Shown here piece after piece: positions 29,809-38,716 of a stretch of DNA of 64,000 bases. A program made the position numbers and the translations under genes. Location of the stretch: positions 1-64,000 of the forward strand of contig JAHDDH010000001.1 of assembly GCA_020629455.1 (NCBI GenBank). The letters run 5' to 3'. The notes below the pieces were generated by a model, which was given only the letters and a program-made list of their open reading frames with translations, was not told where the DNA came from and searched no databases. This DNA comes from Cytophagales bacterium (GTDB lineage Bacteria; Bacteroidota; Bacteroidia; Cytophagales; Amoebophilaceae). Each line of letters starts with the position of its first letter. Within the stretch, counting starts at the first letter, position 1.

Positions 29809-31566
29809 ATGAAGAAGTATGGGATGTTTTTTTTATTGTGGTATTTGATTTTTTTTTCAAAAAAAGTATGGGCCACTGATCGGGAAGCTCATAGGCTATA
29901 TACGATTTTTCCACTGTCCAATGATTTGCCTTCGCAAGATATTTATCTTGGTCCTTCGATTGATATTTATACTTATTTTTCTGAGCGCCTCCAAAGGCAT
30001 AAAATTACGCGTAAAATTCCCTCCTTCATTTTTAAAGACCTTCACAAAGATTCAATATCTACACAATCATCTAACTTAGGATCTTTACTAGAGTCATATC
30101 AACATTGGAAAATTTATGAGTGGCGTGTAATGCCTCAACCTTTGTTCAATATTGATACCAATACCTGGTGGGCTATTTTTGCTAGGATAGGTAATTTTTT
30201 TTTGAGTACTAAAAAAAGTACAATTCAAAAATATATACAAGAAGATACGGTGGATCCTATTGCTTTGCAACAAATGGTATATACTCTAGAAAAGCTACCT
30301 TATATACAAAAAGTCAATTTAGAGGGGCAAGAAGTATCTGAAAAGCAAGTGTCATTTTTTTTAAAAACACAAGATCGATTTCCTCTAGTGATAGAAGATT
30401 TTATGGTATCGAAAAAAAAATGGGGGCTTATTATCAATAATTTTCATGTGTTGGGTTTGGGACATATTTGGAGAAATGAATTTTTTTACGTAAGAGGAAA
30501 ACCTTTGCATCAGGTCATGCATTATCAAGTGCCTAATATTGGGCAACATATTTGTTTGCAGTATAAATACAATCACACGGAAAAAAGAAAAAAAAAAAAA
30601 ATTAAATGTATTCATGCGCATATAATGCGTCCTTACCTATGGGGATTAAAAATTAATTTTGACAACAAAATACCCTATCAAAATATGGAAAAAAGTTTTT
30701 GGTTAGGCCGGCATTTTTTTCAAACACCTTTTGAAGATACTACTTTGTCTTTAACTGGAAAAGTTAGCCATCATGCGCCTCACTGGAAAAATACCATGCG
30801 TGCATATGTGTTATCACTCAATAGCATTGGTCTATGGAAACAAAAAAAGCATCATCTGTATCAATTGAAATGTTTTGGTCAAAAAGATCAGTTATCCACA
30901 GGATATCAGATAAATTTTTTTACAGGGTATAAAAAACATATGATGAAAAATCAGCAGGATGCTGTGTATTTTGGTAGTCATTTGATGAAAGGTTTTTACC
31001 AAGAAGAGGTAGGGTATTTGTTGGCAAAGGCATATGCCGGTAGTTTTTTAAGAAATTTTTTTTTTGATGAGTTTATACATGGTTTTCTAAAATATATGAG
31101 TCCTTTGTTGCGATGGACACAATATGCTACACGGTTATTTACAATTGTAGAGTATCAACGAGGATTTTATTTTAGAGATAATCTTCTTTTTCATATTTCT
31201 GATGATAAATTTTATAAAAGAATGCCTTATTCCCATATTGTAGGCACACAATATTTCCATATGGGTCTGGAAATGGTTTTATTCTCTCGTTATAATTTGA
31301 TAGGTTTCAAAATAGTGCCTTTTTTAAATTTGAAAAATATTTTTATCAACCATGTAGACAAAAACTATTTGTTTTCGTTCGCAAATTGTTATCCTGCTTT
31401 TACACTGGGTTTCCGTTTATATAATGACCGACTTAAACTGAAATCTCTGGTGTTATCTTTTGTTTATGACCCTAAACATTTAGATTATGCCTTTAGCGGA
31501 GGAAGTGTAAAATTTTTTGCAGATAAAAAATTTATGATCAAAGAACCTAAAATCAAAAAAAAATAA
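29809..31566 (+). CDS. Putative outer-membrane protein (POTRA-like segment plus predicted beta-barrel)
   Basis: Signal sequence; QQMVYTLEKLPYIQKVNLEG...VSFFLKTQDRFPL resembles a POTRA unit; C-terminal alternating beta-strand-like sequence. No specific family recognised. Confidence 0.45.
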   Translation: MKKYGMFFLLWYLIFFSKKVWATDREAHRLYTIFPLSNDLPSQDIYLGPSIDIYTYFSERLQRHKITRKIPSFIFKDLHKDSISTQSSNLGSLLESYQHWKIYEWRVMPQPLFNIDTNTWWAIFARIGNFFLSTKKSTIQKYIQEDTVDPIALQQMVYTLEKLPYIQKVNLEGQEVSEKQVSFFLKTQDRFPLVIEDFMVSKKKWGLIINNFHVLGLGHIWRNEFFYVRGKPLHQVMHYQVPNIGQHICLQYKYNHTEKRKKKKIKCIHAHIMRPYLWGLKINFDNKIPYQNMEKSFWLGRHFFQTPFEDTTLSLTGKVSHHAPHWKNTMRAYVLSLNSIGLWKQKKHHLYQLKCFGQKDQLSTGYQINFFTGYKKHMMKNQQDAVYFGSHLMKGFYQEEVGYLLAKAYAGSFLRNFFFDEFIHGFLKYMSPLLRWTQYATRLFTIVEYQRGFYFRDNLLFHISDDKFYKRMPYSHIVGTQYFHMGLEMVLFSRYNLIGFKIVPFLNLKNIFINHVDKNYLFSFANCYPAFTLGFRLYNDRLKLKSLVLSFVYDPKHLDYAFSGGSVKFFADKKFMIKEPKIKKK

Positions 31567-31569
31567 AAT

Positions 31570-32946
31570 ATGCCTTTGGTCACACAAAAAGACACTATCA
31601 TTGCCCTTTCTACCCCTCCAGGACAAAGTGCCATTGCTTTGATCCGGCTTTCTGGAAAATCTGCCTTATCGATTGTCAATCATTTTTTTAAAACTAAAGA
31701 TCTTTTCCTTTGTGCTTCTCATACCGTACATTTTGGTACCCTTCTCGATGATCATCAAGCAGTGTTGGATGAAGTTGTTGTCACTTTATTTCGTGCTCCT
31801 ACTTCTTTTACCAAAGAAGATGTTGTAGAGATCAGCTGCCATGGAGCTTATTTTATCATACATCGTATTTTGCAAATCATGATTCGTCAAGGGGCACGTA
31901 TGGCCCAGCCAGGTGAGTTTACACAAAGGGCTTTTTTTAACGGGCAACTAGATTTAACGCAAGCAGAGGCAGTGGCAGATCTTATTGCTGCACGTTCTGC
32001 CACAGCACACAAAACAGCGATGCACCATTTAAAGGGTGGTTTATCAAAATCTGTACGTTTATTAAAAGACAAGATTATGCATTTTGCAGCTCTTTTGGAG
32101 CTTTCGTTGGATTTTGCAGAGGAAGATGTGCCAGTGGCAGCCAAAGAAGATCTAAAGAAATTAGTCCAAGATATTTTAGACACAATTCAGCCCATGCTTG
32201 AAAGTTTTACTTTAGGCAATGCAATTAAACACGGTATTCCCATGGCTATTGTTGGACAACCCAATGCGGGAAAGTCTACATTGTTAAATACACTGCTACA
32301 AGAAGAACGTGCTCTTGTTTCGTCTATACCAGGCACTACTAGAGATTTTATAGAAGGAACGTTGATGATAGAAGGCGTGCATTTTCAGCTGATAGACACG
32401 GCTGGTTTACATCATACAGAAGATATGGTTGAAAGTATGGGTATTCAAAAAACGTATGAGATAATTAAAAAATCGCATCTTATTCTCTATATTTTTGATA
32501 TATCTTCCACAACTGCTCAACAGATTGAAAAAAAATTATCTCAAATAAAAAGTTTCAATATTCCTACATTAGTCATTGCCAATAAAATAGATCGAGTAAC
32601 GCCTGCTGTTGTACAAGATTTTTGTCATGCTTTCCGTTGTGTGCCGATTGCTGCGCAATTAGGAAAAAATATCCAACAATTGAAAAAAACTATTCTTGAG
32701 CAGATACAACTAGCAAAAATTTCATCTATAGATACCATTATTACCAACGAAAGGCACTACGAAAGTCTTTTAAGAAGTAAAGAAGCTATGGAAAAAGTTT
32801 TACAAGGGATTCAAAATGAATTATCCAATGAACTGCTCGTACTTGATATCCGAACGGTTTTGGAACATTTAGGCACTTTGGTAGGAGAAGTAACTACTGA
32901 AGACGTGCTTGGACATATTTTTGCTAAGTTTTGTATTGGTAAATAA
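31570..32946 (+). CDS. mnmE: tRNA uridine-5-carboxymethylaminomethyl(34) synthesis GTPase MnmE
   Basis: TIIALSTPPGQSAIALIRLSG, VGQPNAGKSTLLNTLL, DTAGLHHTEDMVESMGI, C-terminal FAKFCIGK. Confidence 0.96.
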   Translation: MPLVTQKDTIIALSTPPGQSAIALIRLSGKSALSIVNHFFKTKDLFLCASHTVHFGTLLDDHQAVLDEVVVTLFRAPTSFTKEDVVEISCHGAYFIIHRILQIMIRQGARMAQPGEFTQRAFFNGQLDLTQAEAVADLIAARSATAHKTAMHHLKGGLSKSVRLLKDKIMHFAALLELSLDFAEEDVPVAAKEDLKKLVQDILDTIQPMLESFTLGNAIKHGIPMAIVGQPNAGKSTLLNTLLQEERALVSSIPGTTRDFIEGTLMIEGVHFQLIDTAGLHHTEDMVESMGIQKTYEIIKKSHLILYIFDISSTTAQQIEKKLSQIKSFNIPTLVIANKIDRVTPAVVQDFCHAFRCVPIAAQLGKNIQQLKKTILEQIQLAKISSIDTIITNERHYESLLRSKEAMEKVLQGIQNELSNELLVLDIRTVLEHLGTLVGEVTTEDVLGHIFAKFCIGK

Positions 32947-32964
32947 ATCATTTTTGGACCATCT

Positions 32965-33543
32965 ATGAAAAAAATTATTTTGCAAGAACTACAAACTGCT
33001 GCATATTTGTTGAATCACTGTATACAAGATGAAAAGCAGTTGCAGTGCATTACACAAGCTGCGGATATAATGATTGATGCTATTCAAAGAGGAAAAAAAA
33101 TAATTGCTTGCGGCAATGGCGGTTCTCATTGCGATGCCATGCATTTTGCTGAAGAAATGACAGGAAAATTTCGTCATACAAGAAAAGCCTTACCAGCTAT
33201 GGCCATATCAGAAGCCAGTCATCTGACATGTGTAGGCAATGATTATGGTTTTTTACATGTTTTCGCACGTTTTATAGAAGGCTTGGGATGTGCTGGAGAT
33301 GTTTTATTAGCTATTAGCACTAGTGGAAAATCGGCGAATGTAGTTTTAGCTGCTCAAAAATCGCAAGAAAAAAAAATGGCTGTCATTGCGTTGACAGGTC
33401 CTTCTCAAGATAATTTTTTGGCTCAACACGCAACTTGTGCTATCCATGTGCCATATACAGGTCCTGCCGATCGTATACAAGAGATGCATATCAAAATCAT
33501 TCATATTTTGATTCTTTTGATTGAAAAAGGGCTTGCTTTATAA
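32965..33543 (+). CDS. gmhA: SIS-domain phosphoheptose isomerase
   Basis: KKIIACGNGGSHCDAMHFAEEMTGKFRHTRKALPAMAI, GDVLLAISTSGKSANV, MHIKIIHILI. Confidence 0.88.
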   Translation: MKKIILQELQTAAYLLNHCIQDEKQLQCITQAADIMIDAIQRGKKIIACGNGGSHCDAMHFAEEMTGKFRHTRKALPAMAISEASHLTCVGNDYGFLHVFARFIEGLGCAGDVLLAISTSGKSANVVLAAQKSQEKKMAVIALTGPSQDNFLAQHATCAIHVPYTGPADRIQEMHIKIIHILILLIEKGLAL

Positions 33544-33555
33544 TTTTTTCAACTA

Positions 33556-33933
33556 ATGTCATACCTGCAAACTACGATTGCTCTGGAGAAGATGTATTTT
33601 TTTTCTTATCATGGTTGTACAGCTGATGAAAGAAAATTAGGAAGTCATTATATAGTGGATGTTTTTTTTGATGTTAATTTGCAAATGAGTGCCATTGCTC
33701 AAGACGATTTATCTGCTACTGTAGATTATAGTGAGGTTTATCTTATAGTAGCAGCTGTCATGAAAGTGCCTAAAAAATTACTCGAAAGTGTTGCTACAGC
33801 AATCGGAAAAAAAATTTTAGATGATTTTGTCCATATTGTTAAAGTAACAGTGAAGGTTACAAAAAAAAATCCTCCTTTAGGAGGATTGTGCGATCAGGCA
33901 TGTGTGACGTGTTGTATGGGGCGGGATCAATAG
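33556..33933 (+). CDS. folB: Dihydroneopterin aldolase
   Basis: IALEKMYFFSYHGCTADERKLGSHYIVDV, ATVDYSEVY, VKVTKKNPPLGG. Confidence 0.9.
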   Translation: MSYLQTTIALEKMYFFSYHGCTADERKLGSHYIVDVFFDVNLQMSAIAQDDLSATVDYSEVYLIVAAVMKVPKKLLESVATAIGKKILDDFVHIVKVTVKVTKKNPPLGGLCDQACVTCCMGRDQ

Positions 33934-34192
33934 TTTTGTGTGTTTATATACTTAAAAACTTTTTATATCGTAATATTTTTATGTTTATTTCAAGTAACAA
34001 AATTTATTTGAGATGGATGTTATCACGATATATTTTCGTTTTCAAAAGCAATGTAATTGTTTGTTATAAGTAATAAAAAATATGGAAGTATTTTACGATA
34101 TACAGAAAAAGAATATGAAAATGTTTAAGTAAAAAATATCAATAGTAGAAAAATTAGATTATGAGTGGAAAAAATATAATAAAATAATTTCA

Positions 34193-36601
34193 TTACTCAA
34201 TATCTTCCTCTGATAAAGCCAAAGCGTCTTTTGCTTTGGCTGCATACTTCCCTGTTAAAATATTTTGCAGATCTTTTTTCTGTTGTTGATAATGTTTTTG
34301 CAAAGTCTTACCCAAAGCTTGAGTATCATATCTGATGCTATAGTTATTTCCTTTGCCTTTGAGCACTAATCCTAAATATATGCCCTCCATTGTTTCAGGG
34401 CGTATATGTCCTAATTTTTCTTTGCGGTATTGTTTACTAAAATTTTTTAAAGGCACTTTCAAATGATAACGATACACATTTTGGAAACTGTGCTCTCCTG
34501 AAACATCTATTTGGAAACAATTTTTTAAAAGCACTGTCATTTTTGGAATTTCTATTTTGCCTTTGCCTATGGTTAGTACATTTTCCAAATGATCTAAAAA
34601 AATTTTTTTTTCTCTATGCCGAAAATATTGTGTCATTTTTTGTAAAGGATTTACTTGATCAAAAATCATGTTATGCATTTTCACAGCCAATGTTCCTTCT
34701 AAATTATTGCTCCAATGTTGATTTTTTGTTAAAGTTCCTTGTAAAACTAAATGGCTAGCAAAAGTTCCCTGTGTATTTTTGGAGGTAAAAACAGATGAGC
34801 CTAACCAATGATCTGTCATAGACAATAAAGTAGCACAGTCTATGTTTTCTAAAAAAAAATTTGTGTTGAAATATTTTTTCCTTTCCATTGGAATAAATTT
34901 TCCGCTCAACTGCCCTTTGCCTTTGGCACATTGAAAAGAGAGCGTAGGTACATGTAGGCTGTTTTTTTTCCAATGCAATTGTCCAGTCACTTTTTCTAAA
35001 CATATTTTTTTCCACTGACAACGATTGATTTTGTAGTTTAGATCAAGGTGAATAGGAAAAGACCATTGGTTTTTTGAATTAGGATTTTGAGTACAAGAAG
35101 TAGTATTTTGAGATGTAAGCTTAGGAGGAATCCATAATTGAGATGACTGTAAAGACATTTTCATATGCAATAGTATAAGTTTTTGTTTCATACACAGAAA
35201 CGGATATTTTAATTTTCCTTGTAAAGAAAAATCTCCTTTCTGCCAATGACCTTTACAAGTTATAACCTGCCACTGTTGATCTTGCATTATAATTTTTGCC
35301 TGTATATCCTCTATAGGAGGAAAAATTTTTCCTAAAGGTAACATCACTTGATGGCACGATATTTCCCCTATAGGTTTGATAGTATCTATTTTTTTCAATG
35401 AAAAAAAGGGAAGTTTAAAATCAAAAGAAAATTTTCCTTGTGTAGGAAACCAGTCTATTTGATGATACAAAGGCAAAGCAGCAAAGTCTACATGGCCTTT
35501 GCATTGTGTTTTTAGTAAAGGGTTTTTGAAATTTTTTAGTGTCAAATTTCCGTAAATATTATGATGAAGATGATAGATATGTCCTTTTTTGATAGATAAT
35601 TGTGATTGTTCAAGGCGAGAAAAATCAGGTATCATACATTGTCCTTGGATATCATCCAGTGTCCAGGAATTTTTATCAAAAGGCATAGTACATTGTCCTT
35701 TTTTGATGGTCCACGAAAAAGTACTGCTTTTTTTTTTTTTTAAAAACCGTACGTTTCCTTGAAGGTGTATGTTCCCCATCAAGGAGTATGCTTTAAGAGC
35801 TGAGGTATAATGTTGTATATCTTGTAAACAAAGTTGAGCTGCGTGCAGTTGAGCATGTATTTTTTCAGGAGAATAAAAAATTCCAGAGGCTTTCAAGTAA
35901 TTTTTTGCTTGTTTGATGTTGATCTTAGGCAAATGGATAGATTTTTGTACAGCATCATAATGTCCCTTTAACTGCACCTGAAGATTTGACAAATTTTGAT
36001 TTTTTTGATATATGCTCCATTTTTTTATATCCATCATCCCTGCAGTGGAAAAGTGTAGCTGATGTTTTTTCCAAAAAGGTGTTGCTTTGATTTTTTGGAG
36101 ATATACTTCCCATGGTTTGCCTGTAGAGTCATTGCTTTTGACGTGGATATTTTGTAAAACAATGGTCTTGATCATAGGAAAAGTAATGATTGACTGCTTT
36201 TTTGTTTTTTTTTCAGTTTTTTTTGATTTAGAAGATATAGGTGATGTCCAAGATAGTGTGCCTTGCTGTATGGATAGTTTTTCAGGAAAATAATGCTGTT
36301 GTAAGATAGATTTTAAATGGAAGGTCACGGAGACACATGCTGCTTTTAAAGTATTTTTTATGTTTTTTTTATCTTGTATTAGCACATGATGAAAAACAAA
36401 AGTAATTGTTGGAAATGATGCAAAAGGGGTATACGAAACTTTGTCTAAGGAAATTTTGTATGGTGTCTTTTGCGTGATATGCTGTAATGTGTGCTGAATA
36501 ATTTGATCCTTTTTGGTATATAAAAAATATATACCTCCTATTACAATCAAAAAAAGAAAGAGTAGGCAGTAAAGTACCACCTTAAGAAACCTTCGAAGCA
36601 T
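34193..36601 (-). CDS. AsmA-like / outer-membrane biogenesis protein
   Basis: Long ORF; start trimmed to MLRRFLKVVLYCLLFLFLIVIGGIYFLY (TM anchor) because the upstream extension overlaps tpiA; repetitive beta-rich body typical of AsmA-like proteins. Confidence 0.65.
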   Translation of the reverse strand: MLRRFLKVVLYCLLFLFLIVIGGIYFLYTKKDQIIQHTLQHITQKTPYKISLDKVSYTPFASFPTITFVFHHVLIQDKKNIKNTLKAACVSVTFHLKSILQQHYFPEKLSIQQGTLSWTSPISSKSKKTEKKTKKQSIITFPMIKTIVLQNIHVKSNDSTGKPWEVYLQKIKATPFWKKHQLHFSTAGMMDIKKWSIYQKNQNLSNLQVQLKGHYDAVQKSIHLPKINIKQAKNYLKASGIFYSPEKIHAQLHAAQLCLQDIQHYTSALKAYSLMGNIHLQGNVRFLKKKKSSTFSWTIKKGQCTMPFDKNSWTLDDIQGQCMIPDFSRLEQSQLSIKKGHIYHLHHNIYGNLTLKNFKNPLLKTQCKGHVDFAALPLYHQIDWFPTQGKFSFDFKLPFFSLKKIDTIKPIGEISCHQVMLPLGKIFPPIEDIQAKIIMQDQQWQVITCKGHWQKGDFSLQGKLKYPFLCMKQKLILLHMKMSLQSSQLWIPPKLTSQNTTSCTQNPNSKNQWSFPIHLDLNYKINRCQWKKICLEKVTGQLHWKKNSLHVPTLSFQCAKGKGQLSGKFIPMERKKYFNTNFFLENIDCATLLSMTDHWLGSSVFTSKNTQGTFASHLVLQGTLTKNQHWSNNLEGTLAVKMHNMIFDQVNPLQKMTQYFRHREKKIFLDHLENVLTIGKGKIEIPKMTVLLKNCFQIDVSGEHSFQNVYRYHLKVPLKNFSKQYRKEKLGHIRPETMEGIYLGLVLKGKGNNYSIRYDTQALGKTLQKHYQQQKKDLQNILTGKYAAKAKDALALSEEDIE

Positions 36602-36638
36602 ATTATTTGAACAAAACCAGCTAAAAATAAAAAATTTT

Positions 36639-37403
36639 ATGGCTAAAAAAATGATGATTGCCAATTGGAAAATGCATTTGACTATACAAGAGGCACAACA
36701 ATATCTACAATATTTTCTACAACACTTTCCATACACAGAGGCACCAATTAATATACTTTTTTGTCCTCCTTTAACACATATTGCTACGTTGCAAAAAATG
36801 ATGCCCGCTATAAGTTCTCTTTATTTGGGTGCACAAAATTGTCATCACCAAGCACAAGGAGCTTTTACGGGAGAAGTATCAGCATATATGTTAAAAGATA
36901 TGGTGACACATGTACTGGTAGGTCATAGCGAGAGAAGAAAATATGCAAAAGAAACAGATGATATCCTAAAAAAAAAGATTGATTTGCTTTTGTCTTATAA
37001 ATTACAGCCTATTTTTTGTTGTGGAGAACCTATGGTTGTACGTCAACATAATCAGCATATATCTTTTATACAAACACAAATTAACACTTGTTTAGGACAT
37101 CTTTCACCACAAGCCATACAGCGTGTAGTGATTGCTTATGAACCTATATGGGCTATTGGCACTGGTCAGGCAGCGCATAGCGTGCAAATACAAACCATGC
37201 ATCAGGCTATTCGTAGCATATTACAACAGCAATATGGCCCAACTGTAGCACAAAATATCAGTCTTGTTTATGGTGGTAGTTGTCATGAAAAAAATGCAGC
37301 AGAAATATTTTCTTGTCAGGATGTTGATGGTGGATTGATTGGCAGCGCTGCATTGGATGTAGAAAAGTGGATAAAAATAGGGCATATTCTTGCAGCAGTA
37401 TAA
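36639..37403 (+). CDS. tpiA: Triose-phosphate isomerase
   Basis: IANWKMHLT, LVGHSERRKYAKE, VIAYEPIWAIGTG, LVYGGSCHEKNA. Confidence 0.96.
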   Translation: MAKKMMIANWKMHLTIQEAQQYLQYFLQHFPYTEAPINILFCPPLTHIATLQKMMPAISSLYLGAQNCHHQAQGAFTGEVSAYMLKDMVTHVLVGHSERRKYAKETDDILKKKIDLLLSYKLQPIFCCGEPMVVRQHNQHISFIQTQINTCLGHLSPQAIQRVVIAYEPIWAIGTGQAAHSVQIQTMHQAIRSILQQQYGPTVAQNISLVYGGSCHEKNAAEIFSCQDVDGGLIGSAALDVEKWIKIGHILAAV

Positions 37404-37409
37404 AATGCT

Positions 37410-38216
37410 ATGCGTTCTTTTTTTTTAAAATATAGTCATGTATTTATTTTTGTATGCCTACAAGGATTGAGTTTAGCCATGATCCAGTGTTCTAAAAAAA
37501 TATCTGATCATTTTTGGATATCTACAGTGCAATGTGCTATACACCGATGGCATCAACTTCAACATACGGTGGGTTGTTATTTTTCTGCACAAAAAAATTA
37601 TCAAAAACTACAAGAAGAAAATGCATTTTTGCAAGATTTACTCATGCAGAAAAATGTGGTTATTCAAAATAAAGCTATGTTTCTCGAGACACCTGCATAT
37701 GTTTTGACTACTGCTAAGGTAGTATATTATACTATTCATCGTACAAAAAATTATTTAATCATCAATAAAGGAAAAAAACAAGGTGTTGAAAAAAATATGG
37801 GAGTGATTACTCCTCAAGGCATTGTAGGCGTAGTGCACAAGGTATGGGAAACAAATGCCATGGTGACTTCTATATTACATACTAACTTCTTTATTGCAGC
37901 AAAAATTTTGCCAGACCATATCATGGGCTCTATACAGTGGCCAGGTAAAAGATCTGATCAAATGCAATTATTATATGTACCAAGACATTTGGATATAGCA
38001 CTTTCGTCTTCTGTAGTAACGACTGGTCATAGTACCATTTTTCCTCCAGATTTGCCTATCGGAAAGATTACCCGTGTGACTTTGCCAGATCATGCTTCTT
38101 TTTATGATATCAAGGTGACATTACATACGCCTTTCGCACAGTTGACACATGTTTTTATTTTAAAAAAAAGAGTAGTAGAAGATTATGAGCAATGGATTAA
38201 AGAGTTTAGAAAATAA
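37410..38216 (+). CDS. mreC: Rod shape-determining protein MreC
   Basis: N-terminal TM, coiled coil, TAKVVYYTIHRTKNYLIINKGKKQGVEKNMGVITPQGIVGVVHKV. Confidence 0.85.
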   Translation: MRSFFLKYSHVFIFVCLQGLSLAMIQCSKKISDHFWISTVQCAIHRWHQLQHTVGCYFSAQKNYQKLQEENAFLQDLLMQKNVVIQNKAMFLETPAYVLTTAKVVYYTIHRTKNYLIINKGKKQGVEKNMGVITPQGIVGVVHKVWETNAMVTSILHTNFFIAAKILPDHIMGSIQWPGKRSDQMQLLYVPRHLDIALSSSVVTTGHSTIFPPDLPIGKITRVTLPDHASFYDIKVTLHTPFAQLTHVFILKKRVVEDYEQWIKEFRK

Positions 38217-38274
38217 TTCTTTAAAAGATTTAACTACCTTTTCTGTTTAATTTTTAAAAATAATTTTATACAAA

Positions 38275-38655
38275 TGAAAAAAATTAAAATCTTAACAGCC
38301 ACGAGTATATTAACAGTTGTTTTGGCTTGTTCAAAAAATTATTATCAAAAAAAATAAATACTAGACGATGTTTGTTTTTAGCGATGGATTCTTTTATCTA
38401 ATAATGGAGGAAATGATGATAATAAGAGGCCTATTTTAGATCAATAGATCACATAACTGACACTTTGGAAAGTAGTTAACACAAATTGTTACATACAATT
38501 GTAAAATTCTTTAGAAAAAGAACAAACAGAGAGATATGAAATGACTTTGAATACTTATACAAAATGTAAAGAAAAGTTTCCAGAAAGCTATGAAAAAGAC
38601 TGTGAAATAAAGAAAGAATTATTGAAAGATTTTTTAAAAAAATACTTGTTGCCTC
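38275..38655 (+). pseudogene. Decayed lipoprotein gene remnant
   Basis: ATG at 38275 encodes MKKIKILTATSILTVVLACSKNYYQKK* (signal + lipobox VLAC, then stop), followed by stop-interrupted coding-like stretches (LEKEQTERYEMTLNTYTKCKEKFPESYEKDCEIKKELL...). Confidence 0.55.
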
Positions 38656-38692
38656 ATAGGGATAAACATGATATTTTAGTGTTTATCCCTAT
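38656..38692. terminator. Hairpin terminator between convergent units
   Basis: ATAGGGATAAACA-TGATATTTTAG-TGTTTATCCCTAT, perfect 13-bp stem; T-rich on + side; nrdA ends at 38717 on the - strand. Confidence 0.7.
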
Positions 38693-38716
38693 TTTATTTC
38701 AACGCGCTTAATTTTG

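Noticed and set aside
33868-33887. Perfect palindrome AATCCTCC-TTTA-GGAGGATT that looks like a terminator stem
   Set aside because: It lies inside folB and encodes the conserved NPPLGG motif; no T-run follows, so coding constraint is the simpler explanation.
33934-34192. AT-rich intergenic gap between convergent folB and the AsmA-like gene as a possible ncRNA
   Set aside because: No strong stem-loop or conserved RNA motif visible; probably degraded intergenic sequence.
34193-36736. 847-aa start for the AsmA-like ORF as given in the track
   Set aside because: The first 45 residues are Cys-rich, overlap tpiA antisense, and a clear start with TM anchor (MLRRFLKVV) exists at 36601.
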